Of a stretch of 64,000 nucleotides of DNA, positions 35,081 through 45,162 are shown in pieces. The first letter of the stretch is position 1, and every line of letters begins with the position of its first letter. Origin of the DNA: Burkholderia plantarii (lineage in GTDB: Bacteria > Pseudomonadota > Gammaproteobacteria > Burkholderiales > Burkholderiaceae); the NCBI RefSeq assembly GCF_001411805.1, contig NZ_CP007213.1:620001-684000 (forward strand). The letters run 5' to 3'. The position numbers and the translations under genes are program-made. The notes below the pieces were generated by a model. It did not search any database and was not told the DNA's origin. It saw only the letters and a program-made list of their open reading frames with translations.

Positions 35081-36631
35081 ATGTCCCAGTCCCCTCTCTA
35101 CATTCGCGTCCACCCGGACGACAACGTCGCGATCGTGGTCAACGACGGCGGGCTGCCCGCCGGCTCGCAGTTCGCCGACGGGCTGACGCTCTGCGAAGGC
35201 GTCCCGCAAGGGCACAAGGTTGCGCTGGTCGATCTGAAGGAAGGCGATCCGGTGCTGCGTTACCACGTCCTGATCGGCTACGCGGCGAAGGATCTGCCGC
35301 GCGGCAGCTGGGTGAACGAGCGCACGCTGCGCATGCCCGAGCCGCCCGGCCTCGATGATTTGCCGCTCGCCACCAGAAAGGCGCCCGAACAGGCGCCGCT
35401 CGAAGGCTACACGTTCGAGGGCTACCGCAACGCGGACGGCACGGTCGGCACGCGCAACATCCTGGCGATCACCACCACCGTGCAGTGCGTGTCGGGCGTG
35501 GTGGAGTTCGCGGTCGAGCGGATCCGGCGCGAGCTGCTGCCGCGCTACCCGAACGTCGATGGCGTGGTGGGGCTCGAGCACACCTACGGCTGCGGCGTGG
35601 CGATCGATGCACCCGGCGCCGAGATCCCGATCCGCACGCTGCGCAACATCAGCATGAATCCGAACTTCGGCGGCGAGGTGATGGTGGTCAGCCTCGGCTG
35701 CGAGAAGCTGCAGCCCGAGCGGCTGCTGCCGGCCGGCGTGATCCCGGTGACGGTGGACAAGCCCGACAACGGCGGCGTGGTGTGCCTGCAGGATGCGGCG
35801 CACGTCGGCTTCATGTCGATGATCGACTCGATCGTGACGATGGCCGAGCAGCATCTGGAGCGCCTGAACCAGCGCCGCCGCGAAACCGTGCCGGCCTCGG
35901 AGCTGGTGGTGGGCGTGCAGTGCGGCGGCAGCGACGCGTTCTCGGGCCTGACCGCGAATCCGGCGGTGGGCTTCGCGGCCGACCTGCTGGTGCGTGCCGG
36001 CGCGACCATCATGTTCTCGGAGGTGACCGAGGTGCGCGACGGCGTGGCCCAGCTCACCTCGCGCGCCGCGAACGAGGACGTCGCGCGCGAGATCATCCGC
36101 GAGATGGCCTGGTACGACGCCTATCTGCAGCGCGGCCGGGTGGATCGTAGCGCGAACACCACGCCCGGCAACAAGAAGGGTGGCCTGTCGAACATCGTCG
36201 AGAAGGCGATGGGTTCGATCGTGAAGTCGGGCAGTTCGGCGATCTCGGGCGTGGTGAGCCCGGGCGAGAGCGCCAAGGGCAAGAAGGGCCTGATCTACAC
36301 CGCCACGCCGGCCAGCGACTTCATCTGCGGCACGCTGCAGCTCGCGGCCGGCATGAACCTGCACATCTTCACCACCGGCCGCGGCACGCCCTACGGTCTC
36401 GCCCAGGTGCCCGTGATCAAGGTCGCCACGCGCAGCGACCTGGCGCGCCGCTGGCACGACCTGATGGACGTGGACGCCGGCAGCATCGCCACCGGCGAGA
36501 AGACCATCGAGGAGGTGGGCTGGGAGATGTTCCGCCTGATGCTCGACGTCGCGAGCGGCCGCAAGACCTGGGCCGAGCAGTGGAAGCTGGCCAACGCGCT
36601 GACGCTGTTCAACCCGGCCCCGGTGACCTGA
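35081..36631 (+). CDS. garD: Galactarate dehydratase
   Basis: A UxaA/GarD-family dehydratase of 516 residues that removes water from galactarate, giving 5-keto-4-deoxyglucarate for KdgD. An N-terminal SAF-like domain ([20 protein letters not shown]) leads to the catalytic part with [62 protein letters not shown] and [20 protein letters not shown]. The C-terminus [20 protein letters not shown] is typical. The start at 35081 matches the conserved [10 protein letters not shown]. It is divergent from kdgD and has its own terminator. Confidence 0.93.
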   Translation: MSQSPLYIRVHPDDNVAIVVNDGGLPAGSQFADGLTLCEGVPQGHKVALVDLKEGDPVLRYHVLIGYAAKDLPRGSWVNERTLRMPEPPGLDDLPLATRKAPEQAPLEGYTFEGYRNADGTVGTRNILAITTTVQCVSGVVEFAVERIRRELLPRYPNVDGVVGLEHTYGCGVAIDAPGAEIPIRTLRNISMNPNFGGEVMVVSLGCEKLQPERLLPAGVIPVTVDKPDNGGVVCLQDAAHVGFMSMIDSIVTMAEQHLERLNQRRRETVPASELVVGVQCGGSDAFSGLTANPAVGFAADLLVRAGATIMFSEVTEVRDGVAQLTSRAANEDVAREIIREMAWYDAYLQRGRVDRSANTTPGNKKGGLSNIVEKAMGSIVKSGSSAISGVVSPGESAKGKKGLIYTATPASDFICGTLQLAAGMNLHIFTTGRGTPYGLAQVPVIKVATRSDLARRWHDLMDVDAGSIATGEKTIEEVGWEMFRLMLDVASGRKTWAEQWKLANALTLFNPAPVT

Positions 36632-36699
36632 TCGGACGAGGCCGGCGCGGCGTGGCCGGGCGCTCGGGCCGCCGCGTTCTTATCGTCCCATGGCAAGCA

Positions 36700-36726
36700 C
36701 GCCCGCCGCGTTCCGGCGGGCGTTTT
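36700..36726 (+). terminator. Terminator after garD
   Basis: CGCCCGCCG and CGGCGGGCG pair perfectly over nine bases around a five-base loop, followed by TTTT. It lies about 70 bases after the garD stop. Confidence 0.85.
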
Positions 36727-36774
36727 CACTGGCGCGCGCAACGCGAGTGGCGTGCCGGTCCACCTGGCTGTGGC

Positions 36775-37338
36775 TCAGCGGTTCGCGCCGAGCGAGCCGC
36801 GCAGCACGTCCATCAAGCGGTAATAGTGCGACTGGATCTCGTCGCCGGGCAGCACGTTCGCGATCGCGAAGCGCTCGGCCCAGCTCGCGTGCCACGCGTA
36901 GCTGCCATGCATGGTGCGATCGCCGTTCGGTCCGGTCACGAGCGAGCGGATCCGCGCATCGCGCCCGGCGCCCGAGTGCGTATCGAACAGCGCGAGCATC
37001 AGCGCGTGATAAGCGCGGTAGACCTCGTCGTCGAACAGATGCCGGTACACATGCAGCGTCCGGTCGAGATCGCGCTTGATGCGGATCACGTCGTCGGGCG
37101 AGATGTCCTTCCAGTAGCCGACCCACGTGTAGAAACAGAGCAGCGCGTTCAGTTGCGGGGCGACGACGTCGTAGATCGCGAGCCGCTTCTCGATCAGCTT
37201 CTGGTTGGTCCACTGCACGAGTTCGAGCCGCTTGAGCCGGCGGCTGATCAGCCAGCCGAGCGCGGTGACCGACAGCGGCGTCAGGACACTGATGGCGAGC
37301 CGGGCGATTTCGAGGGCGTTCGACGGGGACACGGACAT
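36775..37338 (-). CDS. Hypothetical membrane-anchored protein
   Basis: A 187-residue protein, not recognised as a named family. One hydrophobic segment near the N-terminus (IARLAISVLTPLSVTALGWLI) is followed by a basic patch (SRRLKRLELVQW) and a largely helical cytoplasmic part rich in aromatic residues (LLCFYTWVGYWKDISPDDVI, VYRHLFDDEVYRAYHALM). The ATG at 37338 gives a normal inside-positive anchor; the longer start at 37467 adds a proline/arginine-rich leader. It stands alone between garD and the acyltransferase and gives no further clue. Confidence 0.65.
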   Translation of the reverse strand: MSVSPSNALEIARLAISVLTPLSVTALGWLISRRLKRLELVQWTNQKLIEKRLAIYDVVAPQLNALLCFYTWVGYWKDISPDDVIRIKRDLDRTLHVYRHLFDDEVYRAYHALMLALFDTHSGAGRDARIRSLVTGPNGDRTMHGSYAWHASWAERFAIANVLPGDEIQSHYYRLMDVLRGSLGANR

Positions 37339-37564
37339 GGACGCGAAGCGCCGGCGAAAGGGGAAGTGAAAGCCTAGCAGGCGCGCATGTCGTGTGGGAG
37401 GCGTTAGTCGCGTCCGAAAATTTTCTTTGCGCGGAAGGGGAGGCGGCGCGGTGTCGGGCGCCTGCATGAGGGCCTTGACGGCGCGCGGAAGCCGCTGAAC
37501 GGCACCGCGGACGAGAACGGCGCGGCCCTTGCCGGACCGCCGTCGTTCGTCGTTTGTCGGCCGA

Positions 37565-38674
37565 TCAGCTCGAGAGCGGCGCGATCGGCGTGATGATGCC
37601 GTCGTCGGCGGCGGCGGGCGGGGCCGCCGGCGGCGCGACGCGCAGCCGGCCCGTGCCGATCGCCTTACCCAGGCGCATTCCCGGTTGCTCGATCAGATAC
37701 CACGAGATCACGCCGAAACCGATCGCGAGCGGCACGGCCAGCATCCAGTTGCCCATCGCACCCATGCTCGGGAATGCGGCATGGATCAACTGCTGCATGA
37801 TCCATCCACTCAGATAGGTGCCGTACGAGAAGTCGCCGGGCAGGCGCAGCTTGCGCACGACGGGCAGCGTGGAGAGCCAGATCGCGCCGAGGAACAGCGT
37901 CGCGCAGGCGAAGTAGCGCAGCGCTTCGGTATCGCGGAACAGATACGTGGCGGCGAGCAGCGCGAGCAGGATCGGGCCGTTCAGCGCGACGCGGTCCTTC
38001 CAGGTGGCGAGCAGCACGCCGGCCACGAAGTAGATCACGATCGGGGCCGATGCGAGCGGCAGATACAGCCGCGGAACCACCTGCGGGTAGCGCAGCAGCA
38101 CGGCGCCGAACGCGACGAACACCAGCGAGAACAGCACGCGGTTGCGCATGAGCCCCGTCAGGCTGACGGCCGCGAGCGCGACGTAGCAGAAGCACTCCAC
38201 CGGGATGGTCCAGATCGCGCCGTTCACGCCTTTTTCGGGCGCGTTCTCGAACACGCCGGGCAGCACGTAATTACTGTGCAGCTTCAGGTTCTGCCACACG
38301 TAGAGCAGCGTCTCGTGACTGCCCAGATAGGTGCCGACCGGCAGCGTGGTGAGCAGCGGGCCCATCACGCAGGCGGTGAGCAGGATCACCACGATCAGCG
38401 CCGGGAAGATCCGCGCGATGCGGGCTGCCGCGAAACGGCGCAGGCTCGGGTTGGCCAGCAGGCTGTTGGTGACGACGAGGCCGCTCAGCAGGAAAAAGAA
38501 CTTGACCGCGAGGCCGCCGGAATAGTCGAAACGCAAATACTCGAGTACGAAGTCGCGGCCGCTGGTGTCCCCGGAGAGATTGTGGGCATGGCCGACGATC
38601 ACGACGCTGGCCGCGATCAGCCGCAGCAGTTCGAAGTTGTTCCTGTCGCGCTGCAGGATGTCTTTTAGAAGCAT
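37565..38674 (-). CDS. Acyltransferase 3 family membrane protein (OafA-like)
   Basis: A polytopic inner-membrane acyltransferase of 369 residues, expected to move acetyl or other acyl groups to polysaccharide or another envelope glycan. About ten hydrophobic segments are visible. The family start motif NNFELLRLIAASVVIVGHAH contains the conserved catalytic His. FFLLSGLVVTNSLLAN and the NGAIWTIPVECFCYVALAAV segment (Trp-x-(I/L)-x-x-E) are typical. The ATG at 38674 is preferred; 38701 would add nine residues, and neither has a strong ribosome site. It has no operon partner, so the target glycan is unknown. Confidence 0.85.
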   Translation of the reverse strand: MLLKDILQRDRNNFELLRLIAASVVIVGHAHNLSGDTSGRDFVLEYLRFDYSGGLAVKFFFLLSGLVVTNSLLANPSLRRFAAARIARIFPALIVVILLTACVMGPLLTTLPVGTYLGSHETLLYVWQNLKLHSNYVLPGVFENAPEKGVNGAIWTIPVECFCYVALAAVSLTGLMRNRVLFSLVFVAFGAVLLRYPQVVPRLYLPLASAPIVIYFVAGVLLATWKDRVALNGPILLALLAATYLFRDTEALRYFACATLFLGAIWLSTLPVVRKLRLPGDFSYGTYLSGWIMQQLIHAAFPSMGAMGNWMLAVPLAIGFGVISWYLIEQPGMRLGKAIGTGRLRVAPPAAPPAAADDGIITPIAPLSS

Positions 38675-39088
38675 GTTGAGCAGGGAGCAGCGAATTGGCA
38701 AAATTTGCAGACACTCGCGCGGCGAGCAACTTTATTACCGATCGTTTTTAAAAATTACGTCGATTATAAGGTGATTGAATTCAACTGGGGTTTGAATTCG
38801 GTAATACCCGCATTGGCGGAGTGTTGATTCACCGATTAGTAATATTTTCTTTATTGGGGCGAGAATGGCAATTATTGCCGATTCAAATGCGGCGCAAATG
38901 GCCCATGAACCATCGCCACGGGCTTTCCCGGCAGGCTGGGCGTTTTGAGCAGGCCGCCATTCGCGCACCGGCGTAAAGATTTGCTACAACCTTTTGCTTG
39001 GAACCCCGCTTGGAATCTTCTTATTCTGGCGAATTTGCGAATCGCGGCAGCAAGTCATGGCGATTCGCCCGATTCAGAGGAGAAGAAT
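38675..39088. other. AT-rich divergent intergenic region
   Basis: No gene is seen in 414 bases between the acyltransferase and the DoxX gene. Bases about 38740-38900 are far richer in A and T than the surroundings (for example ttatttaattc-like runs and gtaatattttctttattgg). That suits divergent promoters and may mark horizontally acquired DNA next to the acyltransferase. Confidence 0.55.
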
Positions 39089-39523
39089 ATGACGCGTTCC
39101 GTCGATTCCGGCGTGATCTTCATCGCGAGGCTGTTGATGGCGGCCCTGTTCTTGTGGGGCGGCGTGATGAAGCTGTTCGGCTACGGCGAATTCGTCGCTT
39201 ATCTGAAGCATCTGTACGTGCCGTTTCCGCAGTTCGCCGCGCCGCTGGTGGTCGCCGTCGAGGGGCTCGGCGCGCTGCTGCTGATCGTCGGCTATCGCGT
39301 CAAGCCGGTCGCGCTGCTGCTCGCGGCCTATACGATCCTCGCCGCCGTGGTCGGCCACAACTTCTGGGACGCGACGAACTCCGCCGCGCAGCACGATCAG
39401 GTGGTCCACTTCTGGAAGAACGTCGCGATCGCGGGCGGCTTCCTGCTGCTGTACGTGACGGGCGCCGGCGGCGCGAGCATCGACGCGATGCGGCGCCCGC
39501 ACGGCTACGGGCTGCTGCGCTGA
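39089..39523 (+). CDS. DoxX-family membrane protein
   Basis: A 144-residue protein with four hydrophobic segments, of the DoxX family (YphA/YqjF-like). The start motif ARLLMAALFLWGGVMKLFGY, the second segment PQFAAPLVVAVEGLGALLLI and the GHNFWD...F motif are typical. Members occur in redox or thiol-stress systems, but no specific role is assigned. The ATG at 39089 follows GAGGAG. It stands alone, with no partner gene on its strand. Confidence 0.85.
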   Translation: MTRSVDSGVIFIARLLMAALFLWGGVMKLFGYGEFVAYLKHLYVPFPQFAAPLVVAVEGLGALLLIVGYRVKPVALLLAAYTILAAVVGHNFWDATNSAAQHDQVVHFWKNVAIAGGFLLLYVTGAGGASIDAMRRPHGYGLLR

Positions 39524-39555
39524 GCAACCGGCACGCGCGAAAAGCGCCCGGCCAT

Positions 39556-39580
39556 GAAAAAGGGCGCCGCGAGGCGCCCT
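39556..39580 (-). terminator. Terminator of the MHS-type transporter gene
   Basis: AGGGCGCC and GGCGCCCT pair around a four-base loop. The run of A residues on the plus strand (39557-39561) gives the T-run on the minus strand, downstream of the transporter that ends at 39652. Confidence 0.8.
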
Positions 39581-39651
39581 GATCGAACCACGAATCTGCC
39601 GCGAAAAATCTCCCGCGACGATGCACCGGAACGGCCGGTGCCGCCTGCCGC

Positions 39652-40947
39652 TCAGCGTGCGTTGCGCGCGCAGAGCGCGCCGAGCGCGCCGATCACGCAG
39701 ACCGCGCCGACGTAGGCGGTCGGTGCGAACGGGTTCGATTTCATCATCAGCGACACGATCACCGGCGACAGTCCGCCGAAAATCGCATACGCGACGTTGT
39801 ACGAGAACGAGATCCCGGAGAAGCGGATCACGGCCGGGAAGCTGCGCACCATCGCCGTCGGCACCGCGCCGACGGTGCCCACCAGGAAGCCGGTGAGCGC
39901 GTAGAGCGGCAGCAGCGTCGAGGCATCGGCGGCCACCTTGACGTACAGCGTGCAGAAGCAGGCGGCCAGCAGCAGCGAGCCCACTACCAGCACCGCCTTC
40001 GCGCCGAAGCGGTCGGCCAGCGCGCCGGCCGTCACGCAGCCGATCGTCAGGCACAGCGTGGCGATGCTGTTGGCGAACAGCGCGGTGGCCGCGGGGATGT
40101 GCAACTGCTTTTGCAGCAGCGTCGGCGTCATCAGGATCACCACCACGATTGCGGCCGACAGCATCCAGGTCAGCACCATCGAGACCAGCACGGCGCGGCC
40201 GTGGTCGCGCAGCACGGCCTTCAGCGGAATCTCGGCGGCCAGCGCCTTGCGCGCCTGCAGTTCGGCGAACACCGGCGTCTCGTGCAGCCAGCGGCGCAGG
40301 TAGACGGAGAACATCCCGAACACGCCGCCGAGCAGGAACGGGATGCGCCAGGCGTAGGCCGTGATCTCGGGCTGCGAGAAGTGCCCGGTGACGCTGGCGG
40401 CCACCAGCGAGCCGAGCAGGATGCCGGCCGTCAGGCCCGCCGTGAGCGTGCCGCAGGCGTAGCCGATCCGGCTGCTCGGCACGTGCTCGGACACGAACAC
40501 CCAGGCGCCCGGCACTTCGCCGCCCACCGCCGCGCCCTGCAGGATGCGGAACAGCAGCAGCAGCACGGGGGCGAGGATGCCGATCGACTCGAAGGTGGGC
40601 AGCAGGCCCATCAGCAGCGTCGGGATCGCCATCAGCAGCACGCTCAGCGTGAACATCCGCTTGCGCCCGACCAGGTCGCCGAAGTGCGCCATGATGATGC
40701 CGCCGAGCGGGCGCGCCAGATAGCCGGCCGCGAAGATGCCGAAGGTCTGCAGCTGGCGCAGCCAGTCGGGAATGTCGTGCGGGAAGAACAGCTGCCCGAT
40801 CGCCGGCGCGAAGAACACGAAGATGATGAAGTCGTAGAACTCGAGGGCGCCGCCGAGCGCCGCGAGGCCGAGAGTCTTGTAATCGCTGCGCGTGAGGGCG
40901 CGCTCGGCGGCAGCGGGTTGCGCGTGGCTCGTTTCGTATGCTTGCAT
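39652..40947 (-). CDS. MHS-family MFS transporter
   Basis: A 431-residue metabolite:H+ symporter-type major facilitator. Twelve hydrophobic segments are present with the family hallmarks GALEFYDFIIFVFFAPAIGQ, ARPLGGIIMAHFGDLVGRKR and FRILQGAAVGGEVPGAW. Relatives move proline, betaine, citrate or other carboxylates; the substrate here is not evident. The ATG at 40947 (MQAYETSHAQPAAAERALTR) is chosen, since upstream in-frame codons encode improbable Arg/Pro-rich sequence. It is monocistronic with a terminator at 39556-39580. Confidence 0.85.
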   Translation of the reverse strand: MQAYETSHAQPAAAERALTRSDYKTLGLAALGGALEFYDFIIFVFFAPAIGQLFFPHDIPDWLRQLQTFGIFAAGYLARPLGGIIMAHFGDLVGRKRMFTLSVLLMAIPTLLMGLLPTFESIGILAPVLLLLFRILQGAAVGGEVPGAWVFVSEHVPSSRIGYACGTLTAGLTAGILLGSLVAASVTGHFSQPEITAYAWRIPFLLGGVFGMFSVYLRRWLHETPVFAELQARKALAAEIPLKAVLRDHGRAVLVSMVLTWMLSAAIVVVILMTPTLLQKQLHIPAATALFANSIATLCLTIGCVTAGALADRFGAKAVLVVGSLLLAACFCTLYVKVAADASTLLPLYALTGFLVGTVGAVPTAMVRSFPAVIRFSGISFSYNVAYAIFGGLSPVIVSLMMKSNPFAPTAYVGAVCVIGALGALCARNAR

Positions 40948-41586
40948 GGTCAGGACGATCGATATTCGAGTATTGCGGCGGGCGCGGCGCGCGACGCCGT
41001 CAAGCGTCCCGGGCGGCGGGCCGGATCGGCGCGCGACACGGGCCGCGCGGCCGTGGATCAAGGCCACGCGGGGACGACTGTCAGGCAGGTCGCTGGATTC
41101 TACAGGATGAAACGCGGCGTTCCGACACAGGGAAAACCGCATGGTCGGCGTGAACCGAACGGTTAAGAAACGGGGCTCGGCGCATTGCCGGGCGCGGCGC
41201 TCCGGCCGAAAAACCAGGACCGGCGGGCGAACCGGCCGAAAAAATGAACGGGGAGGGCGGTGGACGGCGGAGGGGGCCGTTGCCGGTCGCGCGGAATGCG
41301 ATGGCAACGGCGGCGGGGCCACGTCAGGAGTCCTTCGGGGGGACGCCGGACAGGCAACGTCCGATGGCAACGATGACATCGGACGGCGACTTCCATGAGG
41401 CGACGGCAAGGGACAACGGCAAGGGACAACGGCAACGAGCAACTACGATCAACAACGACGGCGCGGGCGACTTCGGCACGGCATCGTCAGCGGACGGCTT
41501 CGGAGAATCAAGTCCAGGCAAATCCGGCCGGCGGGCGGGCCGCGCCGCCGGGGCCATCGGGCCCGCGGCGGCCGCCCGCCCCGATC
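40948..41586. other. Long gap with short tandem repeats, no gene seen
   Basis: Some 640 bases hold no believable gene. At 41403-41436 the 13-base unit acggcaagggaca occurs twice in tandem, followed by a partial third copy, with related cggcaac elements around it. Frames in both directions translate to low-complexity Arg/Pro/Ser sequence. Confidence 0.5.
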
Positions 41587-42729
41587 TCAGTTCCCGGCGA
41601 TCGTATCGACAGCCTTGAACGCGCCGTGATCGACGCGGTAGATCGTGACCGGCGCGTCGCGCAGGTCGCCCTTCGAGTCGTAGGAGATGGTGGGCGCCGA
41701 CACGCCCTTCACCGACACCTTGCCGACATACGGGCCGTACACCTTCGGATCGGTCGAGTTCGCGTTCTTCATCGCCGTCAGCAGCGCGATCGTGCCGTCA
41801 TACGAGTACGGCGAGTAGGTCACCACGTCCTCGTGGAAGCGTGCCTTGTAGCGCGTCTCGAAGCCGGCGAAGCCCGGCATCTTTTCCTTCGGCAGGCCGC
41901 CCATGTAGACGATCGCGCCTTCGGCCGCCGTGCCGCCCACCTTCAGGAAGGTCGGCGACTTCGACATCTCGCCCGTCACGAACGCGGCCTTGATGCCGAG
42001 CTGGCGCATCTTGCGGATCATCGGCGAGGATTGCGCGTCGCCGCCGCCGTAGAACACGGCGTCGGGGTTCATCCCCTTCAGGTTGGTCAGGATTGCCGAG
42101 AAGTCGAGCGCCTTGTCGTTGGTGAAATCGCGCTTGATGATGGTGCCGCCGGCCTTCTGCACGGCGTCGGCGAATTCGTCGGCGATGCCCTGGCCGTAGG
42201 CGGTGCGGTCGTCGATGATCGCCACGCGCTTGTAGTGCAGCGTGTTGACGACGTAGTTGCCGACGATGCGGCCGGCCTGCGCGTCGCTCGTCAGCAGCCG
42301 GAAGGTGGTCTTGTAGCCGCGCGCCGTGTATTGCGGGGAGGTGGCCATCGAGATCTGCGGCAGCCCCGCGCGCTCGTAGAGGTCCGAGGCCGGGATGCTG
42401 GTGCCCGAGTTGAAGTGGCCGATGATCCCGGCGACGTTGCTGTCGATCAGCCGCTGCGCCACCGTCGTGCCGGTGCGCGGGTCGGCCTGGTCGTCCTGCG
42501 ATTCGAGCACGAACGTGACGGGCTTGCCGCCGATCACGGGCCTGGTCGCGTTGAAATCGTCGATCGCGAGTTGCACGCCCTTCTGCATGTCGGTGCCGTA
42601 GTTCGACTGGGTGCCGGTCAGCGGCGCGGCGAAGCCGATCTTGACGGCATCGGCGGCCAGGGCCGGCGTGGCCGCGGCGACGAGGGCGGCGGTCGCGGCA
42701 AGCGCGATATGCGAGATCTTCACCTTCAC
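41587..42729 (-). CDS. Branched-chain-type ABC transporter substrate-binding protein
   Basis: A periplasmic LivK/Leu-Ile-Val-type binding protein of 380 residues. The signal peptide ends at TPALAADAV. The type I binding fold includes [60 protein letters not shown] and [20 protein letters not shown]. The start is GTG at 42729 ([14 protein letters not shown]...) behind AAGGGGAA. No permease or ATPase genes are next to it. It is divergent from the hydroxyproline epimerase across a region with a long dyad, so hydroxyproline or a related amino acid is a reasonable but unproven ligand. Confidence 0.85.
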   Translation of the reverse strand: MKVKISHIALAATAALVAAATPALAADAVKIGFAAPLTGTQSNYGTDMQKGVQLAIDDFNATRPVIGGKPVTFVLESQDDQADPRTGTTVAQRLIDSNVAGIIGHFNSGTSIPASDLYERAGLPQISMATSPQYTARGYKTTFRLLTSDAQAGRIVGNYVVNTLHYKRVAIIDDRTAYGQGIADEFADAVQKAGGTIIKRDFTNDKALDFSAILTNLKGMNPDAVFYGGGDAQSSPMIRKMRQLGIKAAFVTGEMSKSPTFLKVGGTAAEGAIVYMGGLPKEKMPGFAGFETRYKARFHEDVVTYSPYSYDGTIALLTAMKNANSTDPKVYGPYVGKVSVKGVSAPTISYDSKGDLRDAPVTIYRVDHGAFKAVDTIAGN

Positions 42730-43069
42730 TTTCGATTCCCCTTTTGACTGCTGTGGCCGGCACTCGTGCGCCGGCGTGTTGGCGATCGCGGGAGGGCGGC
42801 GTGCCGCTGCCCTCCACTGTGCTGAAATCGGCGAATCGCGGGATTGGCGCGGGCCTTGCCGCGTGACACGGGCTGGCTGGCGAGGAATGCCGCGAAACGA
42901 ACGACTCCAGCGCAGTCTAGGTAGCGAAAAAGGTGGAGTCTTGCGTGTAACGTGCGCACAAAATGACGAAATCGGCATATGCACGGTTTCCCTGACTGTG
43001 CTGATTTCGTCATTGGGTGCGCGTAATGACGCCAAGACGCGGGGCGCTGCGCGTTCCTACGATAGCGGC
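42730..43069. promoter_or_regulatory. Divergent control region of hydroxyproline genes with long dyad
   Basis: An imperfect 16-base inverted repeat has arms at 42962-42977 (aatgacgaaatcggca) and 42999-43014 (tgctgatttcgtcatt), 15 of 16 positions pairing, around a 21-base spacer. A third aatgacg lies at 43025-43031. It sits between the binding-protein and epimerase genes, a likely regulator site for both. Confidence 0.6.
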
Positions 43070-44035
43070 ATGAAAACACTCGACTTCATCGATTCGCACA
43101 CGGGCGGTGAGCCTACCCGCCTCGTCGTGTCCGGGGGCCCGGATCTCGGCCGCGGCCCGCTCGCCGAACGGCTCGAACGCCTGCGCCGCGATCACGACGA
43201 CTGGCGCGCGGCCGTGGTCACCGAGCCGCGCGGCTCCGACGTGATGGTGGGGGCGCTGCTCTGCGAGAGCGACGATCCGACCTGCGCGGCCGGCGTGATC
43301 TTCTTCAACAACGTCGGCTATCTCGGCATGTGCGGCCACGGCACGATCGGGCTGGTGGTCTCGCTCGCGCACCTGGGCCGGATCGGGCCGGGCGTGCATC
43401 GGATCGAGACGCCGGTGGGCATCGTCGAGGCGACGCTGAACGCGGACGGCTCGGTGTCGGTGCGCAACGTGCCGGCCTATCGCTACCGCCACGACGTGAC
43501 GGTCGAGGTGCCGGGCCACGGCCCGCTCGCGGGCGACATCGCGTGGGGCGGCAACTGGTTCTTCCTGGTACCCGAGAGCGAGCACCGGCAGCGCGTCGAG
43601 CCCGCGCAGCTGAAGGCGCTGACGGCGTTCTCGGGCGCGACGCGCGACGCGCTGATCGTGGCCGGCATCACCGGCGCGCACGGCGCGCTGATCGACCATA
43701 TCGAGCTGTTCGGGCCGCCGTCGCGGCCCGACCTCGACAGCCGCAGCTTCGTGCTGTGCCCCGGCGACGCCTACGACCGCTCGCCGTGCGGTACCGGCAC
43801 CAGCGCCAAGGCCGCCTGCCTCGCGGCCGACGGCAAACTCGCCGAGGGCGAATCCTGGCTGCAGGAGAGCGTGATCGGCAGCGTGTTCGAAGTGCGTTAT
43901 GCGCGCCATGCCGAACCGGTGGAAGGCGAGCCGGCGATCGTGCCGACCATCACGGGGCAGGCGCACGTGATGGCCGAGGGCCGGCTCTGTTTCGACGCGC
44001 GCGATCCGTTCGCGAACGGGATCCGGCTCGGCTGA
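43070..44035 (+). CDS. 4-hydroxyproline 2-epimerase
   Basis: A proline-racemase-family enzyme of 321 residues. It turns trans-4-hydroxy-L-proline into cis-4-hydroxy-D-proline, the first step of catabolism. The two catalytic cysteines typical of epimerases are present in [13 protein letters not shown] and [17 protein letters not shown]. The start [20 protein letters not shown] is conserved. It heads an operon with the three D-hydroxyproline dehydrogenase subunits, and its stop overlaps the next start. Both cysteines being present argues against the dehydratase subgroup, which has one replaced. Confidence 0.92.
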   Translation: MKTLDFIDSHTGGEPTRLVVSGGPDLGRGPLAERLERLRRDHDDWRAAVVTEPRGSDVMVGALLCESDDPTCAAGVIFFNNVGYLGMCGHGTIGLVVSLAHLGRIGPGVHRIETPVGIVEATLNADGSVSVRNVPAYRYRHDVTVEVPGHGPLAGDIAWGGNWFFLVPESEHRQRVEPAQLKALTAFSGATRDALIVAGITGAHGALIDHIELFGPPSRPDLDSRSFVLCPGDAYDRSPCGTGTSAKAACLAADGKLAEGESWLQESVIGSVFEVRYARHAEPVEGEPAIVPTITGQAHVMAEGRLCFDARDPFANGIRLG

Positions 44036-45162
44036 TGGCACGCGCGGACGTGATCGTGATCGGCGCCGGCATCGTCGGCGCCGCGTGCGCGGCCGAACTG
44101 GCCGCGCGCGGCCTCGACGTGGAAGTGATCGACGCGGGCGGGATCGGCGGCGGCACGACCGCGGCGGGCATGGGCCATCTGGTCGTGATGAACGACACGC
44201 CGGCCGAGCTCGCGCTGTCGCGCCGCTCGCTCGCGCGCTGGCGCTCGCTCGCGCCGCAGCTGCGCGAGCGCGACGCCTACCTGCGCTGCGGCACGCTGTG
44301 GGTGGCCGCGGACGACGAGGAACTGGAAGCCGCGCGCGCGATGCGCGACGGCTATGCCGCGGCCGGCGTGTCGGCCGAGGTGATCGACGCGGCCGGGCTG
44401 CGCGCGCGCGAGCCGATGCTCGCGACGGGGCTCGCGGGCGGGCTGTTCGTCGACGGTGACGGGATCGTCTACGCGCCGTCGGCGGCCGAATGGCTGCTGA
44501 CGCAATCGCCCGGCGCCGCGCGAATCCGGCTGCGCCTGCGCAGCGCCGTGGTCGCGCTCGACGGCACGACGGTGCGGCTGGTCGGCGGCGAGACGCTGGC
44601 CGCCGCGCAGGTGGTCGTCGCGAACGGGCTCGCCGCGGCGCAGCTCGTCGATGGCGTCGCGCTGCAGCCGAAGAAGGGCCACCTGCTGATCACCGACCGG
44701 TATCCGGGCGCGATCACGCACCAGTTGCTCGAACTCGGCTATATCAAGAGCGCCCACCACGCGCAGGGCACCTCGGTCGCGTTCAACGCGCAGCCGCGCC
44801 CCACCGGGCAGATCCTGATCGGCTCGTCGCGCCAGTTCGACAGCACCGATCCGGCTGTCGAGATGCCGGTGCTGGCGCGCATGCTCGCGCGTGCGAAACA
44901 GTATCTGCCGGGTCTCGCGGACCTGAACGCGCTGCGTGCCTGGACCGGCTTTCGCGCCGCGACACCCGACGGGCTGCCGCTGATCGGCCCGGTCGCGGAG
45001 CGCCCCGGCGTGTGGCTCGCCACCGGCCACGAAGGGCTCGGCGTGACCACCTCGCTGGCGACGGCGGAGCTGATCGCCGCGCAACTGACGGGCGGCGAGC
45101 CGCCGATTCCCCCCGAACCCTACTGGCCGTCCCGGCCGCTTCCCGGAGCCGCCCATGCCTGA
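44035..45162 (+). CDS. D-hydroxyproline dehydrogenase, FAD subunit (DAO-type)
   Basis: A FAD-dependent oxidoreductase of the DadA/DAO family, 375 residues. As part of a heteromeric dehydrogenase it oxidises cis-4-hydroxy-D-proline to 1-pyrroline-4-hydroxy-2-carboxylate. The FAD-binding motif is VIVIGAGIVGAACAAELAAR with the conserved Glu/Asp region LDVEVIDAGGIGGGTTAAGM. The C-terminal FAD motif is PDGLPLIGPVAERPGVWLAT, GHEGLGVTTSLATAELIA. It overlaps the epimerase stop and the ferredoxin-like subunit start. The subunit match to LhpB-type enzymes is inferred from context. Confidence 0.88.
   Translation: MARADVIVIGAGIVGAACAAELAARGLDVEVIDAGGIGGGTTAAGMGHLVVMNDTPAELALSRRSLARWRSLAPQLRERDAYLRCGTLWVAADDEELEAARAMRDGYAAAGVSAEVIDAAGLRAREPMLATGLAGGLFVDGDGIVYAPSAAEWLLTQSPGAARIRLRLRSAVVALDGTTVRLVGGETLAAAQVVVANGLAAAQLVDGVALQPKKGHLLITDRYPGAITHQLLELGYIKSAHHAQGTSVAFNAQPRPTGQILIGSSRQFDSTDPAVEMPVLARMLARAKQYLPGLADLNALRAWTGFRAATPDGLPLIGPVAERPGVWLATGHEGLGVTTSLATAELIAAQLTGGEPPIPPEPYWPSRPLPGAAHA

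Noticed and set aside
41403..41436. CRISPR-like short repeat array
   Set aside because: The units are directly adjacent with no spacers, only two full copies exist, and no cas genes are present.
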